Source: Sphingomonas sp. | GTDB taxonomy: Bacteria > Pseudomonadota > Alphaproteobacteria > Sphingomonadales > Sphingomonadaceae | Length of the DNA: 6,360 bases | Assembly (NCBI GenBank): GCA_019247755.1 | Contig: JAFBAM010000324.1 | Coordinates: 1-6,360, forward strand | Direction of reading: 5' to 3' | Part shown: positions 1 through 6,118 of the stretch, in pieces | How positions within the stretch are numbered: position 1 is the first letter of the stretch | Layout: every line of letters starts with the position of its first letter | The notes under the pieces: generated by a model | What the model saw: only the letters and a program-made list of their open reading frames with translations | What the model was told of the DNA's origin: nothing | The model's database searches: none | Made by a program: the position numbers and the translations under genes

Positions 1-414
1 CTCCTCGAGCGGATTGAGGTCCTGGCGTTGGATATTTTCAATCAGGGCCAGTTCGGACGTCGTCGAGTCGTCGATCTCGCGGACAATGGCCGGGATGGAA
101 TGAAGGCGGGCGCGTTGCGCGGCACGCCAGCGCCTCTCCCCGGCGACGATCAGGTAGTTCTCGCCATCGGGCTTGAGCAGGATCGGCTGAAGCACCCCGC
201 GCTCGCGGATCGAATCGGCGAGCTCGGCGAGCGCGCCTTCGTCGAACTGGACGCGAGGCTGATTGGGATTGGGCTTGATCCGGGCTATATCGATCTCGCG
301 GACGCCGCCGCGCGATTCCGCTGGTTCGCTTGGAGCAGCGGCCGGCCGTGCGGCTTCCCCGAGCAGCGCTTGCAGACCCATGCCAAGCCCCTTGGCGGGG
401 CGATCGGCGCTCAT
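1..414 (-). CDS. parB: ParB chromosome partition protein, N-terminal part (runs off the left edge)
   Basis: ParB is the CTP-dependent DNA clamp that loads at parS sites near the origin and works with the ParA ATPase to segregate the chromosome. Only the first 138 residues are in the window; the frame is open to base 1, so the helix-turn-helix and dimerisation domains lie outside. Visible from the N-terminus: a basic, glycine-rich KGLGMGLQALLG segment (residues 8-19), typical of the ParA-contacting tail; a poorly conserved linker (about 21-37); then the ParB/Spo0J nuclease-like CTP-binding domain with NPNQPR (48-53), GERRWRA (92-98, the CTP/phosphate-binding box) and ENIQRQDLNPLEE (126-138). 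The ATG overlaps the parA TGA as ATGA and has no clear Shine-Dalgarno, so it is probably translated by coupling to parA. Family assignment is very secure; its cognate parS sites lie within the same window. Confidence 0.96.
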   Translation of the reverse strand, partial: MSADRPAKGLGMGLQALLGEAARPAAAPSEPAESRGGVREIDIARIKPNPNQPRVQFDEGALAELADSIRERGVLQPILLKPDGENYLIVAGERRWRAAQRARLHSIPAIVREIDDSTTSELALIENIQRQDLNPLEE

Positions 415-1193
415 GCCGCGACGGCCAGCTGTGGCAGCCGGCCAATCAACTCACGTGCAAGGCGGATGTACGCCTCCGAGCCAGGGCATTTGAGGTCGTA
501 AATCAGTGCCGGAAGGCCGTGGCTGGGCGCCTCCGATAGGCGGACGTTGCGAGGCACGATCGTATCGAACACCGCATTGCCCAGGCAGGCGCGAACGTCC
601 TCGGACACCGCCTGCGAGAGGTTGTTGCGACGGTCGAACATGGTCAAAGCGACGCCGAGGATTGACAGCTCGGGGTTGAAGGCGACGCGGATGCGCTCGA
701 CGGTCTGGAGGAGCTGGCTGAGGCCTTCGAGCGCGAAAAACTCGCACTGCAGCGGCACCAGCAGGTGCCGCGCCGCGACAAGCGCGTTGACCGTCAGCAG
801 GCCGAGCGACGGCGGACAGTCGATCAGACAGATGTCCCAGCGGCCTGGCGGCGTCGCGGCAAGCGCCTTGTCGAGCCGGTGAGCGCGGTCCTCGAGGCTC
901 ACCATCTCGACTTCGGCGCCAGAAAGGTCCTGCGTCGCCGGCAGGAGGTCGAGCTTCGGAACACGGGTGGCAATAGCAGCTTCGGACGGCGTCCCACGGC
1001 CGATCAGCACATCGTAGCTTGAGCTGGATCGTTGCGCCTGCGAAACACCGAGCCCGGTCGACGCATTGCCCTGCGGATCAAGGTCAACGAGCAGCACGCG
1101 CCAGCCAATCGCGGCGAGTGCAGTCGCCAAGTTTATCGCGGTCGTGGTCTTGCCGACCCCGCCCTTCTGATTGGCAACCGCGATCCGGATCAT
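411..1193 (-). CDS. parA: ParA chromosome partition ATPase (Soj/ParA family)
   Basis: ParA is a deviant Walker ATPase that binds DNA non-specifically as an ATP dimer; ParB stimulates its hydrolysis, which drives movement of the origin region. The 260-residue protein is the normal length for chromosomal ParA/Soj. Motifs seen: deviant Walker A KGGVGKTT (residues 10-17, with the signature lysine at 10), Walker A' VDLDPQGNAS (36-45), Walker B LIDCPPSLG (123-131), and the basic VPRNVRLSEAPSHG stretch (213-226) shared by Soj proteins and linked to DNA binding. The end GSEAYIRLARELI (238-250) is also typical. The ATG at 1193 is preferred over upstream in-frame codons because MIRIAVANQKGG is the usual N-terminus and TGAGGG (1201-1206) sits 7 nt upstream. 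The start overlaps the rsmG stop and the stop overlaps the parB start, both as ATGA. Confidence 0.97.
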   Translation of the reverse strand: MIRIAVANQKGGVGKTTTAINLATALAAIGWRVLLVDLDPQGNASTGLGVSQAQRSSSSYDVLIGRGTPSEAAIATRVPKLDLLPATQDLSGAEVEMVSLEDRAHRLDKALAATPPGRWDICLIDCPPSLGLLTVNALVAARHLLVPLQCEFFALEGLSQLLQTVERIRVAFNPELSILGVALTMFDRRNNLSQAVSEDVRACLGNAVFDTIVPRNVRLSEAPSHGLPALIYDLKCPGSEAYIRLARELIGRLPQLAVAA

Positions 1194-1798
1194 CCCTTCG
1201 CCCTCACCCCTGTCGCGACGACGATCGAGGAATCTCCGTCGGTGACACTCTGTTCCACGTGGAACGTACCTTGCCATGCCTTCCGGGCTTCGGCCAGTTC
1301 CCTGATCCCACTTCTTCCCTTCGGAAGCGCCCAGACGGTATTTCTTGTGGACAGATGTGCGGATATTTTCAGCAATTCCGACAGCTTGGCCACCGCACGG
1401 GCGGTGATTACGTCGTATTTTCCCCCTGCGCGTTCCGCCTTCGCAGCGAGCACCGAAACGTTGAGATGAAGCGATTCGGCGACCTTGTGGAGAAACTCAA
1501 CCCGAAGCCGCCTCGGTTCGACCAAAGTGACAGGCCCATCGGCGAGGCAAGCAACCACAATTCCCGGCAATCCAGCCCCCGCGCCGATGTCTAGCCAGGA
1601 TGCGCCAGGCCTCGGCTCGAACCTCAACAGCTGCGCTGAATCGAGGATATGGCGATCCCAGAGACTGTCGAGGGTGGACGCTGATATGAGGTTCTGGTGT
1701 GCGCTCTCCTCCCGAAGCAGCGCCGCATAAGCCTCCAGTTTCTCAAATGTTTCACGTGAAACATTCCGCTGAGCGACCTCAGCGAGGCGATCGATCAT
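1190..1798 (-). CDS. rsmG: 16S rRNA (guanine527-N7)-methyltransferase RsmG (GidB)
   Basis: RsmG uses S-adenosylmethionine to methylate N7 of G527 in the 530 loop of 16S rRNA; loss of this mark is known to give low-level streptomycin resistance. The 202-residue length is normal (E. coli about 207). Seen: an N-terminal helical part with QNLISAST (35-42) and LWDRHILDSAQL (46-57), the SAM-binding glycine loop WLDIGAGAGLPGIVVA (68-83), the acidic-end strand TLVEPRRLRVEFL (91-103), and DVITARAVAKLSELL (129-143), which are family signatures. Residues 12-17 (NVSRET) and 178-183 (TFHVEQ) are encoded by two parS palindromes, so coding and partition-site constraints overlap here. The ATG overlaps the mnmG TGA as ATGA and lacks a strong Shine-Dalgarno, suggesting coupling to mnmG; the stop overlaps the parA start in the same way. 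Confidence 0.97.
   Translation of the reverse strand: MIDRLAEVAQRNVSRETFEKLEAYAALLREESAHQNLISASTLDSLWDRHILDSAQLLRFEPRPGASWLDIGAGAGLPGIVVACLADGPVTLVEPRRLRVEFLHKVAESLHLNVSVLAAKAERAGGKYDVITARAVAKLSELLKISAHLSTRNTVWALPKGRSGIRELAEARKAWQGTFHVEQSVTDGDSSIVVATGVRAKG
1201..1206 (-). promoter_or_regulatory. Ribosome binding site deciding the parA start
   Basis: On the minus strand this reads TGAGGG, 7 nt before the ATG at 1193. The same frame stays open upstream to 1277, but that extension lies wholly inside rsmG, is arginine-rich and does not resemble ParA. The site supports the shorter 260-residue protein. Confidence 0.6.
1251..1266. promoter_or_regulatory. parS: parS-type ParB loading site inside the 3' end of rsmG
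   Basis: The sequence TGTTCCACGTGGAACG contains a perfect 14-bp palindrome (1252-1265) around CACGTG. It matches the known chromosomal parS consensus TGTTNCACGTGAAACA apart from the compensating inner base pair (CC/GG, a variant found in several Proteobacteria) and the last base. It encodes about residues 178-183 of RsmG and lies 58 bp upstream of the parA start. Confidence 0.85.
1748..1763. promoter_or_regulatory. parS: Perfect parS site inside the 5' end of rsmG
   Basis: TGTTTCACGTGAAACA is an exact match to the widely conserved bacterial parS and a perfect palindrome; one-base-step inspection shows the symmetry extends to 20 bp (1746-1765). It encodes residues 12-17 (NVSRET) of RsmG. ParB is known to bind such a site, clamp on with CTP and slide onto neighbouring DNA, so this is the strongest candidate loading site in the window. 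Confidence 0.95.
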
Positions 1799-3474
1799 GC
1801 CGCCGCGCGACGACTCGCCGCCACGTACAATGCGGAAAGTGCGGCTGGCGTGACACCCGGAATTCGCGATGCCTGGTCGAGCGTTTCCGGCCTTGCAGAC
1901 ACCAAGCGCTCCACCATCTCATTGGAAAGGCCGGGAATCGCGTCGTAATCCAGCTCAGCCGGGATCCAGACACGAGAGTCGCGCTGCACGACTTCCCATT
2001 CGCGCTGCTGGCGCGCCACATAGGGCGCATAGAGGGCGTCCGCCCGCCCCTCTTCGCTTTCAGCCCAAGCGGCGCGCTCCCTGAGCGCGAGGTGAGTTTC
2101 GATCTGGTACCACCGCCTTTGGCTAAGGCATCCAGCCGCTAGCGCTGCAGCGCCGAGCCTCGACGTCGCGTTGTCGGCCCGAAGCGACAAACGATATTCG
2201 GCCCGCGCCGTCATCATGCGATATGGTTCACTGACACCCTGAAGCGTGAGGTCATCGACCATCACGCCGATGTATGAGGTGCGACGGTCGAAACGTACGT
2301 CCGGCAAATCCAGGGCAACGGCCGCCGCATTCAAGCCGGCCGTCAGGCCTTGTGCCGCGGCTTCCTCATAGCCCGTTGTTCCGTTGATCTGCCCCGCGAG
2401 GAAAAGGCCCGACAGCTCGCGCACCTCCAGAGTCTGGTTCAACCGCCGCGGATCGACGAACTCATACTCGACCGCATAACCCGGCCGCGCAATTTCGACG
2501 CGCTCAAGACCCGGGATCGAACGAACGAAGCGCTCCTGGACGTCTGATGGCAAGGAGGTCGAGATTCCATTGGGATAGACGAGCGCGTCGTCCAATCCTT
2601 CCGGCTCGAGGAAGATCTGATGAGCGTCGCGGTCAGCGAAGCGCTTCACCTTGTCCTCGATCGACGGGCAGTAACGCGGCCCCCGCCCCTCGATCGTGCC
2701 GGCAAACAACGGCGACCGGTCGAAATTGGCGCGGATGATGTCGTGCGTGGCCTCGGTAGTTCGCGTGATGGCGCACTGAAGCTGCGGCCTCCCAATGCCG
2801 TCATCCAAGGCAGACATCGTCCAGGTTTCAGAGTCACTTGGCTGTTCCTCGAGCCGCGCCCAATCGATCGTACGACCATCAAGCCGCGGCGGCGTCCCGG
2901 TCTTCAACCGCCCCTGCCCCAAGCCGATCTCGCGAATCTGAGCCGCAAGCGGAAGGGATGCCTTCTCACCGCGTCGGCCGCCTTCGATCACCTGATCACC
3001 GACGAACATGCGGGCATCGAGGAAGGTGCCGGTCGCGATTACAACGGCGCGGCACTGCAGCGAACGGCAATCCGTCTCGACGCCCGCAACGCGCCCACCC
3101 TGGATAGCGAGCTCCAGCGCCTCGGCGACGATCAGCTCAACGCCGCTTTCGGTCAGCAGCTCGGAAACCGCCGCTTGGTAGAGCTTGCGATCTGCCTGGA
3201 CGCGCGGGCCCCAAACGGCCGGACCCTTGCTCCGATTGAGCATGCGCCGGTGAATGGCAGCACGATCAGCCGCACGCGCCATCAACCCATCGAACACGTC
3301 GAGCTCGCGAACCAGATGGCCCTTGCCGACGCCGCCGATCGACGGATTGCATGACATCTGACCGACGTCCTGCGCGCGGAAAGTAAGCAGCCCGACGCGC
3401 GCGCCGCGACGGGCCGCGGCAGCCGCAGCCTCGCACCCGGCATGGCCGGCACCGATCACCAGAACGTCGTGCAT
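1795..3474 (-). CDS. mnmG: MnmG (GidA), FAD-dependent tRNA U34 modification enzyme, short C-terminal domain
   Basis: MnmG forms a complex with MnmE that adds aminomethyl or carboxymethylaminomethyl groups to C5 of wobble U34, using FAD, NADH and methylene-tetrahydrofolate. Seen (numbering from the ATG at 3474): FAD-binding GAGHAGCEAA (8-17), SCNPSIGGVGKGH (41-53), KTGTPPRLDGRTID (191-204), GIDA signature 1 GPRYCPSIEDKVKRF (265-279, with the conserved Cys269), HQIFLEPEG (285-293), and GIDA signature 2 across 360-383 (AGQ, GYEEAAAQG). The C-terminal end keeps ARQQ (487-490), PGLSNE (514-519) and QASRIPGVTPAALS (534-547). At 559 residues it is well short of the usual 620-630; comparison from memory with the E. 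coli protein puts a gap of about 55 residues between RERAAW (465-470) and YAPYVARQQ (482-490). The frame is clean there, so this looks like a real deletion, not a frameshift. The stop overlaps the rsmG ATG. Confidence 0.96.
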   Translation of the reverse strand: MHDVLVIGAGHAGCEAAAAAARRGARVGLLTFRAQDVGQMSCNPSIGGVGKGHLVRELDVFDGLMARAADRAAIHRRMLNRSKGPAVWGPRVQADRKLYQAAVSELLTESGVELIVAEALELAIQGGRVAGVETDCRSLQCRAVVIATGTFLDARMFVGDQVIEGGRRGEKASLPLAAQIREIGLGQGRLKTGTPPRLDGRTIDWARLEEQPSDSETWTMSALDDGIGRPQLQCAITRTTEATHDIIRANFDRSPLFAGTIEGRGPRYCPSIEDKVKRFADRDAHQIFLEPEGLDDALVYPNGISTSLPSDVQERFVRSIPGLERVEIARPGYAVEYEFVDPRRLNQTLEVRELSGLFLAGQINGTTGYEEAAAQGLTAGLNAAAVALDLPDVRFDRRTSYIGVMVDDLTLQGVSEPYRMMTARAEYRLSLRADNATSRLGAAALAAGCLSQRRWYQIETHLALRERAAWAESEEGRADALYAPYVARQQREWEVVQRDSRVWIPAELDYDAIPGLSNEMVERLVSARPETLDQASRIPGVTPAALSALYVAASRRAAA

Positions 3475-3482
3475 GGTCAACG

Positions 3483-3487
3483 CTCCT
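3483..3487 (-). promoter_or_regulatory. Ribosome binding site deciding the mnmG start
   Basis: AGGAG on the minus strand lies 8 nt before the ATG at 3474 but only 2 nt before an in-frame TTG at 3480. The spacing favours the ATG, giving MHDVLVIGAG, which also fits the usual start just before the FAD-binding strand. Confidence 0.7.
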
Positions 3488-3492
3488 AACGG

Positions 3493-3508
3493 CGTTTCAC
3501 GTGAAACA
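3493..3508. promoter_or_regulatory. parS: parS-type site in the mnmE-mnmG gap
   Basis: CGTTTCACGTGAAACA carries a perfect 14-bp palindrome (3494-3507) and differs from the consensus parS by one outer base. It fills about half of the 34-bp gap between the genes, starting directly after the mnmE stop codon (3509-3511) and ending 5 bp before the mnmG ribosome binding site. It is the only one of the three sites that is not inside a coding sequence. Confidence 0.9.
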
Positions 3509-4780
3509 CTACTTGCCGAGGCAGAAGCGCCCGAAGAGTGCGTCGAAAACGTCCTCGACGCCTGCCCGACCAGTGAGGCGGTCGAACGCCGTCCGCGCGA
3601 GCCGTAAGTCCTCAGCGATCAGTAATAGATCGTTCGCAGACCCTGCAGCGGTCAGCGCGGAACGCGCCTCATCCACGTGCTGAGCCTGGCGGCGGTTGAG
3701 GGAGAGTGCATCCTCCGCCGGCAAGACTGATCGCGCCTGCCTTTCGATCTGTTCGAGCAGGGCATCAATTCCCTGGCTCGTTACCGTCGATACCGAAACG
3801 GAACCCGCCGGCGCATTCCCGCCAAGGTCTGCTTTGGCGTGCACCGGGATCAAGCGCGCATGGGCGGGCGCGACGTCCGGGTCGCCGAGCCAGACGAGAA
3901 CGTCTGCCATCTCAACCAGCTTGCTAGCGCGCTCGACACCGATCGCCTCCACGACATCGTCAGTGTCGTGAAGCCCCGCGGTATCGGTCAGCCGGATCGG
4001 CACACCGCCCAACGATAGTGGAACCTCGATATGATCGCGCGTCGTCCCAGGAATATCGGTGACGATCGCGCGCTCCTCCCCGGATATCGCATTGATAAGA
4101 CTTGATTTTCCAGCGTTAGGAAGACCGGCAACCACGACCAGCACGCCGTCCTTCAACGGTTCGATGCGCGGCCGATCAAGCCATAGCTGAAGCTCGTCAG
4201 CCAGAGCGGTGCACTCACGAACCATTGATGGGTCGAGCGCGTCGTCGTCCTCATCATAATCGATTGCCCGCTCCGCCTGAGCGGAGAGGCCGAGCACCCG
4301 CTCCTGCCAGATCGAGATCTGTTTCTTCAGACCCCCTTCAGCGAGCGCCAGCGCAGCTTTTCGCTGGGACTCGGTTTCTGCCTCGATCAGGTCGGCGAGG
4401 CCCTCGGCTTCCGTGAGGTCGATCCGGCCGTTTTCAAATGCTCGGCGAGTGAACTCGCCAGGCCGAGCCTCCCTCAGACCTTCGGTACCACTCAGCGCTG
4501 CGAGCAGCGCGTCGACGACCGCACGACCGCCATGACATTGAAATTCAACGATATCTTCGCCTGTCGAGCTCGCCGGCGCGTCAAACCGAAGCACCAGCCC
4601 TTCGTCGAGAAGCTCGCCGGAGACGGGATGGCGGAGCTCTCGCACGGCAGCCGTCCGAGCTTCCGGCAAAGTGCCCGCGATTTGCTGAGCAGCTGCGTGG
4701 GCTGAAGGGCCGCTGATCCGGATGACCGAGATGGCGGCCGGAGGCCGGCCGCTGGACAGGGCGTAGATCGTGTCGGCCAT
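3509..4780 (-). CDS. mnmE: MnmE (TrmE), tRNA modification GTPase
   Basis: MnmE is the K+-activated, dimerising GTPase partner of MnmG in wobble U34 modification; it binds the tetrahydrofolate one-carbon donor. The order of domains is visible: an N-terminal folate-binding domain with DTIYALSSG (3-11), ISVIRISG (17-24) and GEDIVEFQCHGG (74-85); a helical domain starting at ARPGEFTRRAFENGRIDLTEAEG (105-127, here as endpoints ARPGEF and LTEAEG); and an inserted G domain with G1 GLPNAGKSS (219-227), G2 PGTTRD (244-249) and G3 DTAG (266-269). The protein ends in FCLGK (419-423), matching the family's C-terminal C-x-G-K with functional Cys420. The G4 motif is HAKAD (314-318) instead of NKxD, and the G5 region reads VSTVTSQG (330-337) instead of SA(K/R)-like. 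Length 423 is a little below E. coli's 454. A weak TAGG 5 nt before the ATG overlaps the upstream gene's stop; the gap is 6 bp. Confidence 0.97.
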   Translation of the reverse strand: MADTIYALSSGRPPAAISVIRISGPSAHAAAQQIAGTLPEARTAAVRELRHPVSGELLDEGLVLRFDAPASSTGEDIVEFQCHGGRAVVDALLAALSGTEGLREARPGEFTRRAFENGRIDLTEAEGLADLIEAETESQRKAALALAEGGLKKQISIWQERVLGLSAQAERAIDYDEDDDALDPSMVRECTALADELQLWLDRPRIEPLKDGVLVVVAGLPNAGKSSLINAISGEERAIVTDIPGTTRDHIEVPLSLGGVPIRLTDTAGLHDTDDVVEAIGVERASKLVEMADVLVWLGDPDVAPAHARLIPVHAKADLGGNAPAGSVSVSTVTSQGIDALLEQIERQARSVLPAEDALSLNRRQAQHVDEARSALTAAGSANDLLLIAEDLRLARTAFDRLTGRAGVEDVFDALFGRFCLGK

Positions 4781-4786
4781 GGCGGC

Positions 4787-5428
4787 CTAAGTTATCAGCG
4801 GCGCGATGTGGGGCGCCACGTGCCCCGCCCCCTCGTAAATCATCTTACACGCCACCCACAGGATGACGGCAAGGCCGCCCCAGGCGATCCAGCGATAGCG
4901 ATCGATATATTTCGCAATCACGTTCGCGGCTGCGCCCATCAGTATGACCGACAGGACCAGGCCAAAGACGAGGACGTAGGGGTGCTCACGGGCCGCGCCA
5001 GCGACCGCCAGGACGTTGTCGAGGCTCATGCTGACATCGGCGAGGGCGACACCCCAAGCGGCGCTGGCGAAGCTCTTGGCGGGCTTCAGGCCGGAATGCT
5101 CGTCGCCCGCGACCTCGTCGGAGCCGGCGCTCTCATCCTTGTGCCGGATCTCACGGTACATTCGCCACGCGACCCACAGCAGCAAAATCCCGCCGGCGAG
5201 GACCAGGCCGACAATCTGGAGGAGCTGGGACACGACCAGCGCAAAGACGATGCGAAGGACCAGCGCCGCGATGACGCCGATCATGATCACCTTTTTGCGC
5301 TGCTCGGCGGGCAGTCCGGCGGCCAGTGCACCGACAACAATCGCATTGTCCCCGGCAAGAACAATGTCGATGAAGAGAATTTCGAGGAACGCCGTAATCG
5401 CGCTCGGCGTGATGAAGCCTAAGTCCAT
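4787..5428 (-). CDS. TerC family membrane protein, YjbE-like (downstream copy)
   Basis: This 213-residue protein belongs to the TerC family of integral membrane proteins, several members of which are manganese exporters or otherwise linked to metal homeostasis; the exact substrate cannot be told from sequence. Two half-repeats carry the family's acidic membrane motifs: DIVLAGDN (21-28) and DVSMSLDN (131-138), with Asp21, Asp27, Asp131 and Asp137 as likely metal ligands. Hydrophobic segments are seen at about 11-35, 47-65, 66-88, 120-144, 151-173 and 179-195, with a charged cytoplasmic-type loop at 91-118 (rich in K, E, D). The C-terminal WVACKMIYEG (191-200) is shared with its neighbour. No signal peptide beyond the first helix is evident. 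It is clearly paralogous to the gene just upstream (gap 9 bp), and lies 6 bp before mnmE. Shine-Dalgarno is weak, so coupling is likely. Confidence 0.9.
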   Translation of the reverse strand: MDLGFITPSAITAFLEILFIDIVLAGDNAIVVGALAAGLPAEQRKKVIMIGVIAALVLRIVFALVVSQLLQIVGLVLAGGILLLWVAWRMYREIRHKDESAGSDEVAGDEHSGLKPAKSFASAAWGVALADVSMSLDNVLAVAGAAREHPYVLVFGLVLSVILMGAAANVIAKYIDRYRWIAWGGLAVILWVACKMIYEGAGHVAPHIAPLIT

Positions 5429-5437
5429 CGGCAGACG

Positions 5438-6103
5438 CTAGCCGACCCCGAGCACCTGCCTCAAGCCCATCACACTCTCGCCGCCGACCCAGCCTTCGTA
5501 GATCATGTTGCCGGCCACCCACAGGATCACGGCAAGACCGATGTAATTGATCCAGTGATGGCTCTCTATGAGCTTGGCGACGTAATTCGCGGCAAAGCCG
5601 ATGAAGAGCACCGAGAAGGTGAGGCCAATGAAGAGCAGCGCCGGGTTTTCCCGCGCGATCGACGCGACCAGCAGGACGTTGTCGAGGCTCATGCTCAGAT
5701 CGGCGATGGTGATAGCAATCGCGGCCTGAAGCAGCGTCTTGGTCGCCGGTGGGCCTTCTACTGCAGCAGTCGTTGGATCGTCGGCGATGACGTCGGGCGT
5801 CCGGCGCATTTGGCCCCACATATTGTAGGCGACCCACAGCAGCAGCAGTCCGCCCGCGAACACGAGACCGGTGACCTTCAGGAGCTGCGTCGCCAGCACG
5901 GCGAAGGTGATGAGGAAGACCAGCGCCATGCCGACGCCGAACAGCAAGACCTTCTTGCGGTCGCGCGCCGGCAGGCCCGAGGCGAGCGATCCCATGATGA
6001 CGACATTATCGCCCGCCATGGTGAGGTCGCCGATGATGATCTGCCCGAGCTTGGCGAGCCCCGCGGCGGTGAAGATCGCGCCGAAATCGAAGCCCTCGAA
6101 CAC
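5438..6103 (-). CDS. TerC family membrane protein, YjbE-like (upstream copy)
   Basis: A 221-residue TerC-family integral membrane protein, likely involved in divalent metal (Mn) export or homeostasis by analogy with characterised relatives. It repeats the same layout as its downstream neighbour: DLTMAGDN (26-33) and DLSMSLDN (135-142) provide the paired acidic motifs (Asp26, Asp32, Asp135, Asp141), followed by AANYVAKLIE (171-180) and LAVILWVAGNMIYEGW (190-205). A polar loop at about 98-122 separates the halves and differs completely from the neighbour's loop. The start is a GTG at 6103, chosen because AAGAGG lies 9 nt upstream and MFEGFDF leads directly into the first helix. Only 13 bp separate it from the rho stop, leaving no room for a separate leader such as the yybP-ykoY Mn riboswitch found upstream of some terC genes in other bacteria, unless that leader were inside rho. 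Confidence 0.9.
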   Translation of the reverse strand: MFEGFDFGAIFTAAGLAKLGQIIIGDLTMAGDNVVIMGSLASGLPARDRKKVLLFGVGMALVFLITFAVLATQLLKVTGLVFAGGLLLLWVAYNMWGQMRRTPDVIADDPTTAAVEGPPATKTLLQAAIAITIADLSMSLDNVLLVASIARENPALLFIGLTFSVLFIGFAANYVAKLIESHHWINYIGLAVILWVAGNMIYEGWVGGESVMGLRQVLGVG

Positions 6104-6112
6104 TCGGGCAGA

Positions 6113-6118
6113 CCTCTT
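6113..6118 (-). promoter_or_regulatory. Ribosome binding site for the first terC gene, overlapping the rho stop
   Basis: AAGAGG on the minus strand overlaps the last two bases of the rho TAA (6117-6119) and is 9 nt before the GTG at 6103. It supports the GTG start and suggests that translation of terC follows termination on rho. Confidence 0.6.

Noticed and set aside
452..457. CACGTG core within parA, also at 3674-3679 and 4817-4822
   Set aside because: These lack the flanking GTT(T/C)/(A/G)AAC arms of parS; the 6-bp core alone is expected by chance.
1194..1277. Longer ParA with 28 extra N-terminal residues
   Set aside because: The extension lies inside rsmG and across a parS, is arginine-rich and unlike any ParA N-terminus; the ATG at 1193 has a ribosome binding site and gives the family-typical start.
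2620..3354. 244-residue open frame on the plus strand
   Set aside because: Antisense to mnmG; long open antisense frames are expected in high-GC coding DNA, and its protein shows no recognisable family features.
3475..3480. TTG start two codons upstream for mnmG
   Set aside because: It would be only 2 nt from AGGAG; the ATG at 3474 has proper 8-nt spacing.
4808..5422. 204-residue plus-strand open frame (and a similar 219-residue one at 5555-6214)
   Set aside because: Antisense to the terC genes; the translations are charged, low-complexity-like shadows of hydrophobic membrane codons.
6104..6116. Possible terminator or yybP-ykoY-type Mn riboswitch before the terC genes
   Set aside because: The gap is only 13 bp and holds part of a ribosome binding site; no stem-loop with a T-run is visible there.
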